In this document: in pieces, positions 29,401-44,400 of the stretch | Numbering within the stretch: position 1 is the first letter of the stretch | Layout of the letters: each line of letters starts with the position of its first letter | Assembly: GCA_949126835.1 (NCBI GenBank) | Contig: OX421507.1 | Location: 32,502,882 to 32,566,881, forward strand | DNA: 64,000 bases | Reading direction: 5' to 3' | Source of the DNA: Anisus vortex | Lineage: Eukaryota; Mollusca; Gastropoda; Planorbidae | Position numbers and translations under genes: made by a program | Notes under the pieces: generated by a model | What the model saw: the letters and a program-made list of their open reading frames with translations, nothing else | Database searches by the model: none | Told to the model about the DNA's origin: nothing

Positions 29401-32400
29401 TACTCTACTATCTTATATTCAAGCTTACTCTATTATCTTATATTCAACCTTACATTACTATCTTATATTCAAGCTTACTCTATTATCTTATATTCAACCT
29501 TACATTACTATCTTATATTCAAGCTTACTTTACTATCTTATATTCAACCTTACTCTTCTATCTTATATTCAACCTTACTCTACTATCTTATATTCAACCT
29601 TACTCTACTATCTTATATTCAACCTTACTCTACTATCTTATATTCAAGCTTACTCTATTATCTTATATTCAAGCTTACATTACTATCTTATATTCAAGCT
29701 TACTCTACTATCTTATATTCAACCTTACTCTACTATCTTACATTCAAGCTTACTCTACTATCTTATATTCAACCTTACTCTACTATCTTATATTCAAGCT
29801 TACTCTACTATCTTATATTCAAGCTTACTCTACTATCTTATATTCAACCTTACTCTACTATCTTATATTCAACCTTACTCTACTATCTTATATTCAAGCT
29901 TACTCTATTATCTTATATTCAAGCTTACATTACTATCTTATATTCAAGCTTACTCTACTATCTTATATTCAACCTTACTCTACTATCTTATATTCAACCT
30001 TACTCTACTATCTTATATTCAACCTTACTCTACTATCTTATATTCAAGCTTACTCTACTATCTTATATTCAACCTTACTCTACTATCTTATATTCAACCT
30101 TACTCTACTATCTTATATTCAACCTTACTCTACTATCTTATATTCAACCTTACTCTACTATCTTATATTCAAGCTTACTCTACTACCTTGTATTCAACCT
30201 TACTCTACTATCTTATATTCAACCTTACTCTACTATCTTATATTCAAGCTTACTCTATTACCTTGTATTCAACCTTACTCTACTATCTTATATTCAAGCT
30301 TTCTCTACTACCTTGTATTCAACCTTACTCTACTATCTTATATTCAACTTTACTCTACTATCTTATATTCAAGCTTACTCTACTATCTTATATTCATGCT
30401 TACTCTACTATCTTATATTCAACCTTACTCTACTATCTTATATTCAAGCTTACTCTATTACCTTGTATTCAACCTTACTCTACTATCTTATATTCAAGCT
30501 TACTCTACTACCTTGTATTCAACCTTACTCTACTATCTTATATTCAAGCTTACTCTACTATCTTATATTCAAGCTTACTCTACTATCTTATATTCAACCT
30601 TACTCTACTATCTTATATTCAACCTTACTCTACTATCTTATATTCAACCTTACTCTACTATCTTATATTCAACCTTACTCTACTATCTTATATTCAACCT
30701 TACTCTACTATCTTATATTCAACCTTACTCTACTATCTTATATTCAACCTTACTCTACTATCTTATATTCAAGCTTACTCTACTATCTTATATTCAACCT
30801 TACTCTACTATCTTATATTCAACCTTACTCTACTATCTTATATTCAACCTTACTCTACTATCTTATATTCAACCTTACTCTACTATCTTATATTCAACCT
30901 TACTCTACTATATTATATTCAACCTTATTCTACTATCTTATATTCAACCTTACTCTACTATCTTATATTCAACCTTACTCTACTATCTTATATTCAACCT
31001 TACTCTACTATCTTATATTCAAGCTTACTCTACTATCTTATATTCAAGCTTACTCTACTACCTTGTATTCAACCTTACTCTACTATCTTATATTCAACCT
31101 TACTCTACTATCTTATATTCAAGCTTACTCTACTATCTTATATTCAACCTTACTCTACTATCTTATATTCAACCTTACTCTACTATCTTATATTCAACCT
31201 TACTCTACTATCTTATATTCAACCTTACTCTACTATCTTATATTCAACCTTATTCTACTATCTTATATTCAACCTTACTCTACTATCTTATATTCAACCT
31301 TACTCTACTATCTGATATTCAAGCTTACTCTACTACCTTGTATTCAACCTTACTCTACTATCTTATATTCAACCTTACTCTACTATCTTATATTCAAGCT
31401 TACTCTACTATCTTATATTCATGCTTACTCTACTAACTTATATTCAACCTTACTCTACTATCTTATATTCAAGTATACTCTACTATCTTATATTCAAGCT
31501 TACTCTACTAACGTATATTCAACCTTACTCTACTATCTTATATTCAAGTATACTCTACTATCTTATATTCAAGCTTACTCTACTATCTTATATTCAACCT
31601 TACTCTACTATCTTATATTCAACCTTACTCTACTATCTTATATTCAACCTTACTCTACTATCTTATATTCAACCTTACTCTACTAACTTATATTCAACCT
31701 TACTCTACTATCTTATATTCAAGCTTACTCTACTATCTTATATTCAACCTTACTCTACTATCTTATATTCAACCTTACTCTACTATCTTATATTCAACCT
31801 TACTCTACTATCTTATATTCAACCTTACTCTACTATCTTATATTCAACCTTACTCTACTATCTTATATTCAAGCTTACTCTACTACCTTGTATTCAACCT
31901 TACTCTACTATCTTATATTCAAGTATACTCTACTATCTTATATTCAAGCTTACTCTACTATCTTATATTCAAGCTTTTTCTACTATCTTATATTCAACCT
32001 TACTCTACTATCTTATATTCAAGCTTACTCTACTATCTTATATTCAACCTTACTCTACTATCTTATATTCAACCTTACTCTACTATCTTATATTGAACCT
32101 TATTCTACTATTTTATATTCAACCTTACTCTACTATCTTATATTCAACCTTACTCTACTATCTTATACTCATCCTTTCTCTACTATCTTATATTCAACCT
32201 TACTCTACTATCTTATATTCAAGCTTACTCTACTATCTTATATTCAACCTTACTCTACTATCTTATATTGAACCTTATTCTACTATCTTATATTCAACCT
32301 TACTCTACTATCTTATATTCAAGCTTACTCTACTATCTTATATTCAACCTTACTCTACTATCTTATATTCAAGCTTACTCTACTATCTTATATTCAACCT

Positions 32401-35400
32401 TACTCTACTATCTTATATTCAAGCTTACTTTACCATCTTTTATTTAATCTTACCATCTTTTATTCAACCTTACCTTACTATCTTATATTCGACCTTACTT
32501 TACTAGCTTATATTCAACCTTACTTTACTATCTTATATTCGACCTTACTTTACTAACTTATATTCAACCTTACTTTACTATCTTATATTGTATCTTCAAC
32601 TTGAATATTTTATTGTATCTTCAACTTGAATATTTTATTGTATCTTCAACTTGAATATTTTATTGTATCTTCAACTTGAATATTTTATTGTATCATCAAC
32701 TTGAATATTTTATTGTATCTTCAACTTGAATATTTTATTGTATCTTCAACTTGAATATTTTATTGTATCATCAACTTGAATATTTTATTGTATCTTCAAC
32801 TTGAATATTTTATTGTATCATCAACTTGAATATTTTATTGTATCATCAACTTGAATATTTTATTGTATCTTCAATGTGAAAAAAAAATAGTTTTTTTTTT
32901 ATCGCATCAAGCATTAAAATGTTTAACAATTTGACAAGACCAAACGCATTTTCACAAATAGCTAGAAAATAATAATAATATTAATTGTGGGGACGAGAAG
33001 GTAGCGCGTTTTGCTGGCGAACTAAAGGTGTACTGGGTTCGTATCCTGATGGAAACTAGGATTACCTGACCTTAGTTGGAGTAAAGTAAATGCATAGTGT
33101 GGCCACACTGAAACTGGTTTAATTCAGCTTTTCCGGCCCTATGGATAAATTTATCCGACGGGATTCTTTAAAATAATATTCATTGTACGTTGTTGTTGTC
33201 TTTGTTTATAAAAGACCTATTTCCTTATTCTGATAGAATAATCACATCGTTGCAAAAATTGGATACCCGGATGAAGTATTCAATGATACATTTCTGGAGG
33301 AGTTTTACCATGACGTAAGTGATAAATTCATATACACCAAATATATTTTTTTTTTAAAAAGGGCAATACTATCTAGAAAATTATAAAAACATGTTTTAAA
33401 ACATGGGCTCTGTTAATTTCAGTAGCATAACATGTTTTACAGCTTTATCCGTTCAGCCTATCTGCTTGCCATTTATAGTTTATAGTTTCTTCTTGTTGTT
33501 GTTTTATATTACAGCTGACATTTCAGAAAGATACATATTTTGAGAATTCGATCAGCGCTATGAAATTTGCTGCGTCCAGGCAATTTCGAGAACTAAGGCT
33601 ACCATTTAACAAAGACGAGTAAGTTAATTGAATACAGTAGTATCGTGAATGCAATTATTGGTACAGTAATATCGTGAAATGTAATTATTGGTACAGTAAT
33701 ATCGTTAATGTAATTATTGGTACAGTAATATCGTGAAATGTAATTATTGGTACAGTAATATTGTTAATGTAATTATTGGTACAGTAATATCGTGAATGTA
33801 ATTATTGGTACAGTAATATCGTGTATGTAATTATTGGTACAGTAGTATCGTGAAATGTAGTTATTGGTACAGTAATATCGTGAATGTAATTATTGGTACA
33901 GTAATATCGTGAATGTAATTATTGGTACAGTAATATCGTGAATGTAATTATTGGTACAGTAGTATCGTGAAATGTAGTTATTGGTACAGTAATATCGTGA
34001 ATGTAATTATTGGTACAGTAATATCGTGAATGTAATTATTGGTACAGTAATATCGTGAATGTAATTATTGGTACAGTAGTATCGTGAAATGTAGTTATTG
34101 GTACAATAATATTGTGAATGTAATTATTGGTACAGTAATATCGTGAATGTAATTATTGGTACAGTAATATCGTGAATGTAATTATTGGTACAGTAATATC
34201 GTCAATGTAATTATTGGTACAGTAATATCGTGAATGTAATTATTGGTACAGTAATATTGTTAATGTAATTATTGGTACAGTAATATCGTGAAATGTAATT
34301 ATTGGTACAGTAATATTGTAAATGTAATTATTGGTACAGTAATATCGTGAATGTAATTATTGGTACAGTAATATTGTGAATGTAATTATTGGTACAGTAG
34401 TATTGTGAATGTAATTATTGGTACAGTAATATTGTGAATGTAATTATTGGTACAGTAATATTGTGAATGTAATTATTGGTACAGTAATATCGTGTATGTA
34501 ATTATTGGTACAGTAATATCGTCAATGTAATTATTGGTACAGTAATATCGTGAATGTAATTATTGGTACAGTAATATTGTTAATGTAATTATTGGTACAG
34601 TAATATCGTGAAATGTAATTATTGGTACAGTAATATTGTAAATGTAATTATTGGTACAGTAATATCGTGAATGTAATTATTGGTACAGTAATATCGTGAA
34701 TGTAATTATTGGTACAGTAATATCGTGAATGTAATTATTGGTACAGTAGTATCGTGAAATGTAGTTATTGGTACAGTAATATCGTGAATGTAATTATTGG
34801 TACAGTAATATCGTGAATGTAATTATTGGTACAGTAATATCGTGAATGTAATTATTGGTACAGTAGTATCGTGAAATGTAGTTATTGGTACAATAATATT
34901 GTGAATGTAATTATTGGTACAGTAATATCGTGAATGTAATTATTGGTACAGTAATATCGTGAATGTAATTATTGGTACAGTAATATCGTCAATGTAATTA
35001 TTGGTACAGTAATATCGTGAATGTAATTATTGGTACAGTAATATTGTTAATGTAATTATTGGTACAGTAATATCGTGAAATGTAATTATTGGTACAGTAA
35101 TATTGTAAATGTAATTATTGGTACAGTAATATCGTGAATGTAATTATTGGTACAGTAATATTGTGAATGTAATTATTGGTACAGTAGTATTGTGAATGTA
35201 ATTATTGGTACAGTAATATTGTGAATGTAATTATTGGTACAGTAATATTGTGAATGTAATTATTGGTACAGTAATATCGTGTATGTAATTATTGGTACAG
35301 TAGTATCGTGAAATGTAGTTATTGGTACAGTAATATCGTGAATGTAATTATTGGTACAGTAATATCGTGAATGTAATTATTGGTACAGTAATATCGTGAA

Positions 35401-38400
35401 ATGTAATTATTGGTACAGTAATATCGTGAATGTAATTATTGGTACAGTAATATTGTGAATGTAATTATTGGTACAGTAATATCGTGTATGTAATTATTGG
35501 TACAGTAATATCGTGAATGTATTTATTGGTACAGTAATATTGTGAATGTAATTATTGGTACAGTAATATTGTGAATGTAATTATTGGTACAGTAGTATCG
35601 TGAAATGTAATTATTGGTACAGTAATATTGTGAATGTAATTATTGGTACAGTAATATCGTGAAATGTAATTATTGGTACAGTAATGTTGTGTATGTAATT
35701 ATTGGTACAGTAATATCGTGAATGTAATTATTGGTACAGTAATATTTTTAATGTAATTATTGGTACAGTAATATTGTGAATTTAATTATTGGTACAGTAA
35801 TATTGTAAATGTAATTATTGGTACAGTAATATCGTGAATGTAATTATAGGTACAGTAATATTGTAAATGTAATTATTGGTACAGTAATATCGTGAATGTA
35901 ATTATAGGTACAGTAATATTGTGAATGTAATTATTGGTACAGTAAAATCGTGTATGTAATTACTAATACAGTAATATCGTGTATGTTATTACTGGTTTAT
36001 GTCTCCATAAATTATGTAAACCTAACGATGACAGACAAAATAACTAAGCCATTAACTTCATCAAGTAAACAAGGGTGTACATCCTACCTTTAGTTACAAC
36101 AGTAGAAACTTTTTTTTTCTTTGTCATTTTTTTCCGTTGCCATATTTACCGCTGCCATTTTGATTATGATTCGGAACAATAAAATCTAGGACTGACGCAA
36201 AAATTAAAAACCAGACAATGGTGAATGAAGTAGACCATCGGTAACTTTGCTAGTATAAACAAACAAAACATTTGGATATGTTGAAGTAGAGCACGTCAGA
36301 TTATATTAAAAATAAAAGCAATCAGCATAATAATAATAAATACATTATAAAAAAAGAAATAAAATATAATATATATACGGATGGGAAACGTTGGTCCAAT
36401 GGCCCCATCCCATTCTTCTTACAATATTTACCTGCAAAAAAAGTGTGAAATAGAAACATATAAATATCTTATTACCTTCCAGGTGGGTGTTGCCTGCTAC
36501 AGATATAAATGCTGTCTACCACAAGATCTCAAATCAAATTCGTAAGTATATTTTCTTTATTCCTTGTGTGTTGAGTAAATGATATACTTATTTTAAATGC
36601 CTAAATGACAATAATTACATGTATTGAAAGTAGTATCATAGTCCAAATACTTTTTTAGCACTTACATCGAGGGAGAGAGAGAGAGAGATAGAAAGAGAGA
36701 TTGAGAGAGTGGAAAAGGTATCTCTTATTGCTCTCCTGCTATTAAAACGTGAGCTCTCTATCACAATTTTATTCAATGTAAGTCAAAGCCATATATTTTT
36801 TCAGAGTTTCCTGCCGGGATATTGCAGCCAGTATATTTCAGCAAATACTATCCCAGGTGAGTAATACTATCCTAGGTGAGTAATACTATCCTAGGTGAGT
36901 AATACTATCCTAGGTGAGTAATACTATCCTAGGTGAGTAATACTATCCTAGGTGAGTAATACTATCCTAGGTGAGTAATACTATCCTAGGTGAGTAATAC
37001 TATCCTAGGTGAGTAATACCTCGGCTTATACCAACAACTAATGCATTTTAAACAAATCTTTAGATGACTAAATTTGTTCTAAACCTTCTAGAAAACAAAC
37101 GTGAATATAGACAATATATATAGACCAATATAGACTATATATATAGACCAATATAGACTATATATATAGATCAATAGAGACTATATTGTAATCCTGCAAA
37201 TACTTTCAGTAAAATAAAAGCAGTTATTATAAGTTTGGAATATTTTCCGTTTTGACAGTTTTGTCATATTACGTAGGCCTATTGTTGCCAAATTCACCAA
37301 TGCCATATTTACTGTTGCCATATTTTCTGTGAAATTGACGTTTAATTTACAATTGACGTCACAATTGTTTCATTTATACAGCTTTGTTAAATCATATAGA
37401 TACAGTAGAGAGCAAGAAAGTAATTCATCAATGACTAATATTAGCAATTGATTAAGTTAGGAAAAGAGCAACGCATTTTAGCAAGAGATTAAGTAATTAA
37501 TATGGTAACTTATGTTAGCAAGAGATTAAGTAATTAATATGGTAACTTATGTTAGCAAGAGATTAAGTAATTAATATGGTAACTTATGTTAGCAAGAGAT
37601 TAAGTAATTAATATGGTAACTTATGTTAGCAATAGGTTAAGTAATTAATATGGTAACTTATGTTAGCAAGAGATTAAGTAATTAATATGGTAACTTATGT
37701 TAGCAAGAGGTTAAGTAATTAATATGGTAACTTATGTTAGCAAGAGATTAAGTAATTAATATGGTAACTTATGATAGCGAGAGATTAAGTAATTAATATG
37801 GTAACTTATGTTAGCAAGAGATTAAGTAATTAATATGGTAACTTATGTTAGCAAGAGATTAAGTAATTAATATGGTAACTTATGTTAGCAAGAGATTAAG
37901 TAATTAATATGGTAACTTATGTTAGCAAGAGATTAAGTAATTAATATGGTAACTTATGTAAGCAAGAGGTTAAGTAATTAATATGGTAACTTATGTTAGC
38001 AAGAGATTAAGTAATTAATATGGTAACTTATGTTAGCAAGAGGTTAAGTAATTAATATGGTAACTTATGTTAGCAAGAGATTAAGTAATTAAAATGGTAA
38101 CTTATGATAGCAAGAGATTAAGTAATTAATATGGTAACTTATGTTAGCAAGAGATTAAGTAATTAATATGGTAACTTATGTTAGCAAGAGATTAAGTAAT
38201 TAATATGGTAACTTATGTTAGCAAGAGATTAAGTAATTAATATGGTAACTTATGTTAGCAAGAGATTAAGTAATTAATATGGTAACTTATGTTAGCAAGA
38301 GATTAAGTAATTAATAAGGTAACTTATGTTAGCAAGAGATTAAGTAATTAATATGGTAACTTATGTTAGCAAGAGATTAAGTAATTAATATGGTAACTTA

Positions 38401-41400
38401 TGTTAGCAAGAGATTAAGTAATTAATATGAAAACTTATGTTAGCAAGAGATTAAGTAATTAATATGGTAACTTATGTTAGCAAGAGATTAAGTAATTAAT
38501 ATGGTAACTTATGTTAGCAAGAGATTAAGTAATTAATATGGTAACTTATGTTAGCAAGAGATTAAGTAATGAATATGGTAACTTATGTTAGCAAGAGATT
38601 AAGTAATTAATATGGTAACTTATGTTAGCAAGAGATTAAGTAATTAATATGGTAACTTATGTTAGCAAGAGATTAAGTAATTAATATGGTAACTTATGTT
38701 AGCAAGATATTAAGTATTTTAGTGGCGTACTTATGTTATCCAGAGATTAACTAATTAATAGGATAACTAAAGTTATAAAAGATTGGACAAAGCTGCAAAT
38801 GACTGAACTATTGACAGCCGCTCAAGATAGGCAAACATGGAGAAGTTGACTGCTGAGGAGTCCGTTCGCTCCCCCACCCCAACGACCACAACGGTCAAGG
38901 GTTTTGGTGATCATGAAGGGAATTAAAATTAATCGGGTTACTGATAATCGGCAAGTGATTTAGTAATTAATCAGGGAACTATTGTAGGCAGGCAATTAAG
39001 TAAACAAATCAAAGTAAACAATCAAATAATTAAGTTATTATGTAAATCAAGCAGCCACGTTTTCAACATTCAGACCAAAGAAACTGAGGTAATATGTCAG
39101 ATGGTCATAAAAATACAGTAACAATAAACAAAACATTTTTTTTTTAATTTTTACATCACCATTTACATTACTATTTATTTTACCATTTACATTACCATTT
39201 ACATTACCATTTACATTACCATTTACATTACCATTTACATTACCATTTACATTACCATTTACATTACCATTTACATTACCATTTACATTACCATTTACAT
39301 TACCATTTACATTACCATTTACATTACCATTTACATTACCATTTACATTGCCGTTAACATTACCGTTTACATTACCGTTTACATTACCGTTTACATTACA
39401 GTTTACATTACCATTTACATTACCATTTACATTGCCATTTTTATTACCATTTACATTACCGGTTACGTTTCCATTTACATTACCATTTATATTACTATTT
39501 AATTTACCATTTACATTACCATTTACATTGCCATTTACATTACCATTTACATTACCGGTTACATTTCCATTTACATTACCATTTATATTACTATTTAATT
39601 TACCATTTACATTACCATTTACATTACCATTTACATTATCATTTACATTACCATTTACATTACCATTTGACTTGTGTGTAAATTTCATACAGGTCGATGA
39701 ATTTTGGCGGAATAGGCACGATCATTGGACACGAAATAACTCACGGGTTTGATGCAGAAGGTAAGGGGATGGGGTGTTTGGATTTGATGCAGACGGTAAA
39801 GGGGGCGTGTGTTTCTTTAATCTATTCTTACCGAACTAGCATTTAAGCCCGTCGAAATGACGGAGAAACGAATGGCTACAATTTGTTTAGTTAAATAAAT
39901 AATAGCAAGAAAAAAAAAAGAAACAAAAAAAGAAACAAAGAAAAACTAAAACTTGTTGCAACACCAGACAACCCAGAAGGACTTAATAACACATGCAATG
40001 TAAGGGACATCACTTTAAATATTTGTTTAATGGTGCTCTAGTTTATAACATCAACATATTTAGCAATACATCTAATTTAAAAAAAAAGAATTAAACAATA
40101 TAGTTGATACAATAAAATGAAATTTCTTTTGTAGGACGTTTCCAATTTACGTATTTAACTTTTGTGCTGATACAGTAAACAGCCTAGGAGTCTATAGAGG
40201 AGAAACATATATGTAAATAAACATATAAATAAACATATAATATATATTTAAAATAAAGGTCGATAAAGCAGTGGGAAGTTTAAAGGTAGATAAGTCTCCT
40301 GGGATCGACAACATTGTTGCTGAACTGTTTACAGTATTTATTTTAAAATATTTTCCTTTATGTTTTCAGTAAATAGTGAATAGTTATATTTTTAAAATTG
40401 ATAGCTTCTGTTAATTGTAGATCATACATATTTTATTTGTAGCTACAGGGCTATGTATAGGGCATGGTGAGCGAGCGGCAGCAAGTTCGACAGACGTTCC
40501 AAAGGTTCCTAGCCATCACCAGGATTTTTTTTTAGGGTGACATTGAGTCTACCCAGCTCTGATGGGTACCTGACACTAGTTGGGGTTAAGTAAAAGCGGC
40601 TGTGAATTGTGCTGTCTACACACACCTCTAGTATGCCGTGGCCACAGAAACTAGCAAACGCTACTTCACCGGCCCAATGATCAGTTTGGTCGTGTAGTGA
40701 TAACTTGATGTTTCAGTATTTGGATATAGTGAGAACTTGATGTATCAGTATTTGGATATAGTGAGAACTTGATGTTTCGTTATGTAGACTTTTTACCATA
40801 CAGTTGCTTCCGCTTTCTGTTTTATCATTATTAATATTATTCTTTATATCCCTCACGTATGAAGGTTTTTTTGTCTTGTTCAAGTGTCATTAAATAAATG
40901 AACTCTTCACAGTCTCGTAGTCTAGTGCATTATTAAACCATACCATACATAACTATTTCATAACATACACAACTATTTCATACCATACATAACTATTTCA
41001 TAACATACATAACTATTTCATAACATACATAACTATTTCATAACATACATAACTATTTCATAACTAACATAAATATTTCATAACATACATAACTATTTCA
41101 TAACATACATAAATATTTCATAACATACATAACTATTTCATAACATACATAACTATTTCATACCATACATAACTATTTCATACTATACATAAATATTTCA
41201 TAACATACATAAATATTTCATAACATACATAACTATTTCATACCATACATAACTATTTCATAACATACATAACTATTTCATAACATACATAACTATTTCA
41301 TACCATACATAACTATTTCATACTATACATAAATATTTCATAACATACATAAATATTTCATAACATACATAACTATTTCATACCATACATAACTATTTCA

Positions 41401-44400
41401 TGACATACATAACTATTTCATAACATACATAACTATTTCATAACATACATAAATATTTCATAACATACATAACTATTTCATACCATACATAACTATTTCA
41501 TAACATACATAACTATTTCATAACATACATAACTATTTCATACCATACATAACTATTTCATAACATACATAACTATTTCATAACATACATAAATATTTCA
41601 TAACATACATAACTATTTCATAACATACATAACTATTTCATAACATACATAAATATTTCATAACATACATAACTATTTCATAACATACATAAATATTTCA
41701 TAACATACATAACTATTTCATACCATACATAACTATTTCATACCATACATAACTATTTCATAACATACATAACTATTTCATAACATACATAACTATTTCA
41801 TAGCATACATAACCATTACAGGTCCGAAAGGGTACTTTACATATAGGTCTATGTTATCCCCCCCCCCAACCCCGGGCAACCCCGGGTAAATTAGCTAGTA
41901 TACAATACTAACATAACTCACGCTAAGACTCTAGTCGAACTTTATCCCCAGGTCGCAACTTTGATCCATTTGGTCACTTGATACAGTGGTGGTCAACTGA
42001 AGCGGAGGAGAAGTTTCTGAAGGACTCTAAGTGTATGACTGACCAGTACTCGAGCTTTACAGTGACGCAAGTCAATATGACCGTAAGTCTTAGCGAGTAA
42101 GGGGCACGGTACCCGAGCGGCAGCGCGTTCGTCTGGCGAACCAAAGGTCCTGGATTCGAATCCTGGTGCAGGCTAGCATTTTTTTCCCGGGATTGGAGGG
42201 TGTCCCTGAGTCTACCCAGCTCTGATGGGTACCTGACCTTAGTTGGGGGTAAAGCAAAGGCGGCTGTGCATAGTGCTGGCCACACAATCACCTAGTAAGC
42301 CGTGGCCACAGATACTGGTAAACGCTGCTTCACCGGCCCTATGGATCAATTTGGTCTGACGGGATACTTTATACTTCTTAACCCTTCCCGTACCGACCTA
42401 CTTCTATCTATGCTGCCTTCAGTACCGCTATATACGCGCCCGGGACTGTAAGGGTTAACGAGTCAATTTTTTTAAAAAATATAATAAAACATTTTAGTTT
42501 TTTGGGGTTTTAATTTCTTCTTCTTCTTCATATTATTGAGGAGACCACGTTAGGACCGAGGAAAGAGTCCAAAATTTAACTACCACATGAAAATAGAAAA
42601 CATCACAAACAACAATTATAAACAAATGACAGTTTGCAATATTGTAAATACTAATAATAATAAAAATGTTAATTTATATAGCGTTTGTATCCTTATTATT
42701 ACATTTAGCATGCTCATAGCGTTCTTGTAAAAAAAAAATGGCAGTGATAGATGTATGGATTTTTAATTCACAGGTCATGTATGGGTTTCTAATTCACACG
42801 TCATGTATGGGTTCCTAATTCACAGGTCATGTATGGGTTCCTAATTCACAGGTCATGTATGGCTTCCTAATTCACAGGTCATGTATGGGTTCCTAATTCA
42901 CAGGTCATGTATGGGTTCCTAATTCCCAGGTCATGTATGGGTTCCTATTGAACAGGTCATGTATGGCTTCCTAATTCACAGGTCATGTATGGGTTCCTAA
43001 TTCACAGGTCATGTATGGGTTCCTAATGCACAGGTCATGTATGGGTTCCCAACTCACAGGTCATGTATGGGTTCCTAATTTACAGGTCATGTATGGGTTC
43101 CTAATTAACAGGTCATGTATGGCTTCCTAATTCACAAGTCATGTAAGGGTTCCTAATTCACAGGTCATGTATGGGTTCCTAATTCACAGGTCATGTATGG
43201 GTTCCTAATTCACAGGTCATGTATGGGTTCCTAATGCACAGGTCATGTATGGGTTCCTAATTCACAGGTCATGTATGGGTTCCTAATGCAGAGGTCATGT
43301 ATGGGTTCCTAATGCATAGGTCATGTATGAGTTCCTAATTCACAGGTCATGTATGACTTCCTAATTCACAGGTCATGTATGGGTTCCTAATGCAGAGGTC
43401 ATGTATGGGTTCCTAATGCATAGGTCATGCATGGCTTCTAATTCAAGGTCATGTATGGGTTCCTAATGCACAGGTCATGCATGGGTTCCTAATGCACAGG
43501 TCATGTATGGGTTCCTAATGCACAGGTCATGTATGGGTTCCTAATGCACAGGTCATGTATGGGTTCCTAATGAACAGGTCACTTGTTAAAAAAAAGGTCT
43601 TTAACATTATTTTTATGTATCGGAAGATATGCAGACACAGATTAAAAAAAAACAACAGAAAACGTATAGACAGATATATACGTAGACACACATATAGGCA
43701 TACGGACAGATAGACACATGGAATAATGATCACATAGTTACATAGACAGATAGTCATATAGATACATAGTTACATAGACAGATAGTCATATATATACATA
43801 GATACATAGTTACATAGACAGATAGTCATATAGATACATAGTTACATAGACAGATAGTCATATAGATACATAGTTACATAGACAGATAGTCATATAGATA
43901 CATAGTTACATAGACAGATAGTCATATAGATACATAGTTACATAGACAGATAGTCATATAGATACATAGTTACATAGACAGATAGTCATATAGATACATA
44001 GTTACATAGACAGATAGTCATATAGATACATAGATACATAGACAGATAGTCATATAGTTACATAGTTACATAGACAGATAGTCATATAGTTACATAGTTA
44101 CATAGACAGATAGTCATATAGTTACATAGTTACATAGACAGATAGTCATATAGATACATAGTTACATAGACAGATAGTCATATAGATACACAGATACATA
44201 GACAGATAGTCTTATAGATACATAGTTACATAGACAGATAGTCATATAGATACATAGTTACATAGACAGATAGTCATATAGATACATAGTTACATAGACA
44301 GATAGTCATATAGTTACATCGTTACATAGACAGATAGTCATATAGTTACATAGTTACATAGACAGATAGTCATAGAGATACATAGATACATAGTTACATA

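Noticed and set aside
29014..31686. 890-codon open frame
   Set aside because: Only its first 32 codons are exon 11. The rest is a 25-bp array with no stops in any plus frame.
39047..39752. VNGN-repeat minus frame and LPFT plus frame
   Set aside because: A 12-bp period keeps both strands open. The plus frame includes exon 16 bases in the wrong frame.
42098..42175. tRNA gene
   Set aside because: The A/B-box head is followed by a SINE body, and the same head recurs in many copies without a complete cloverleaf.
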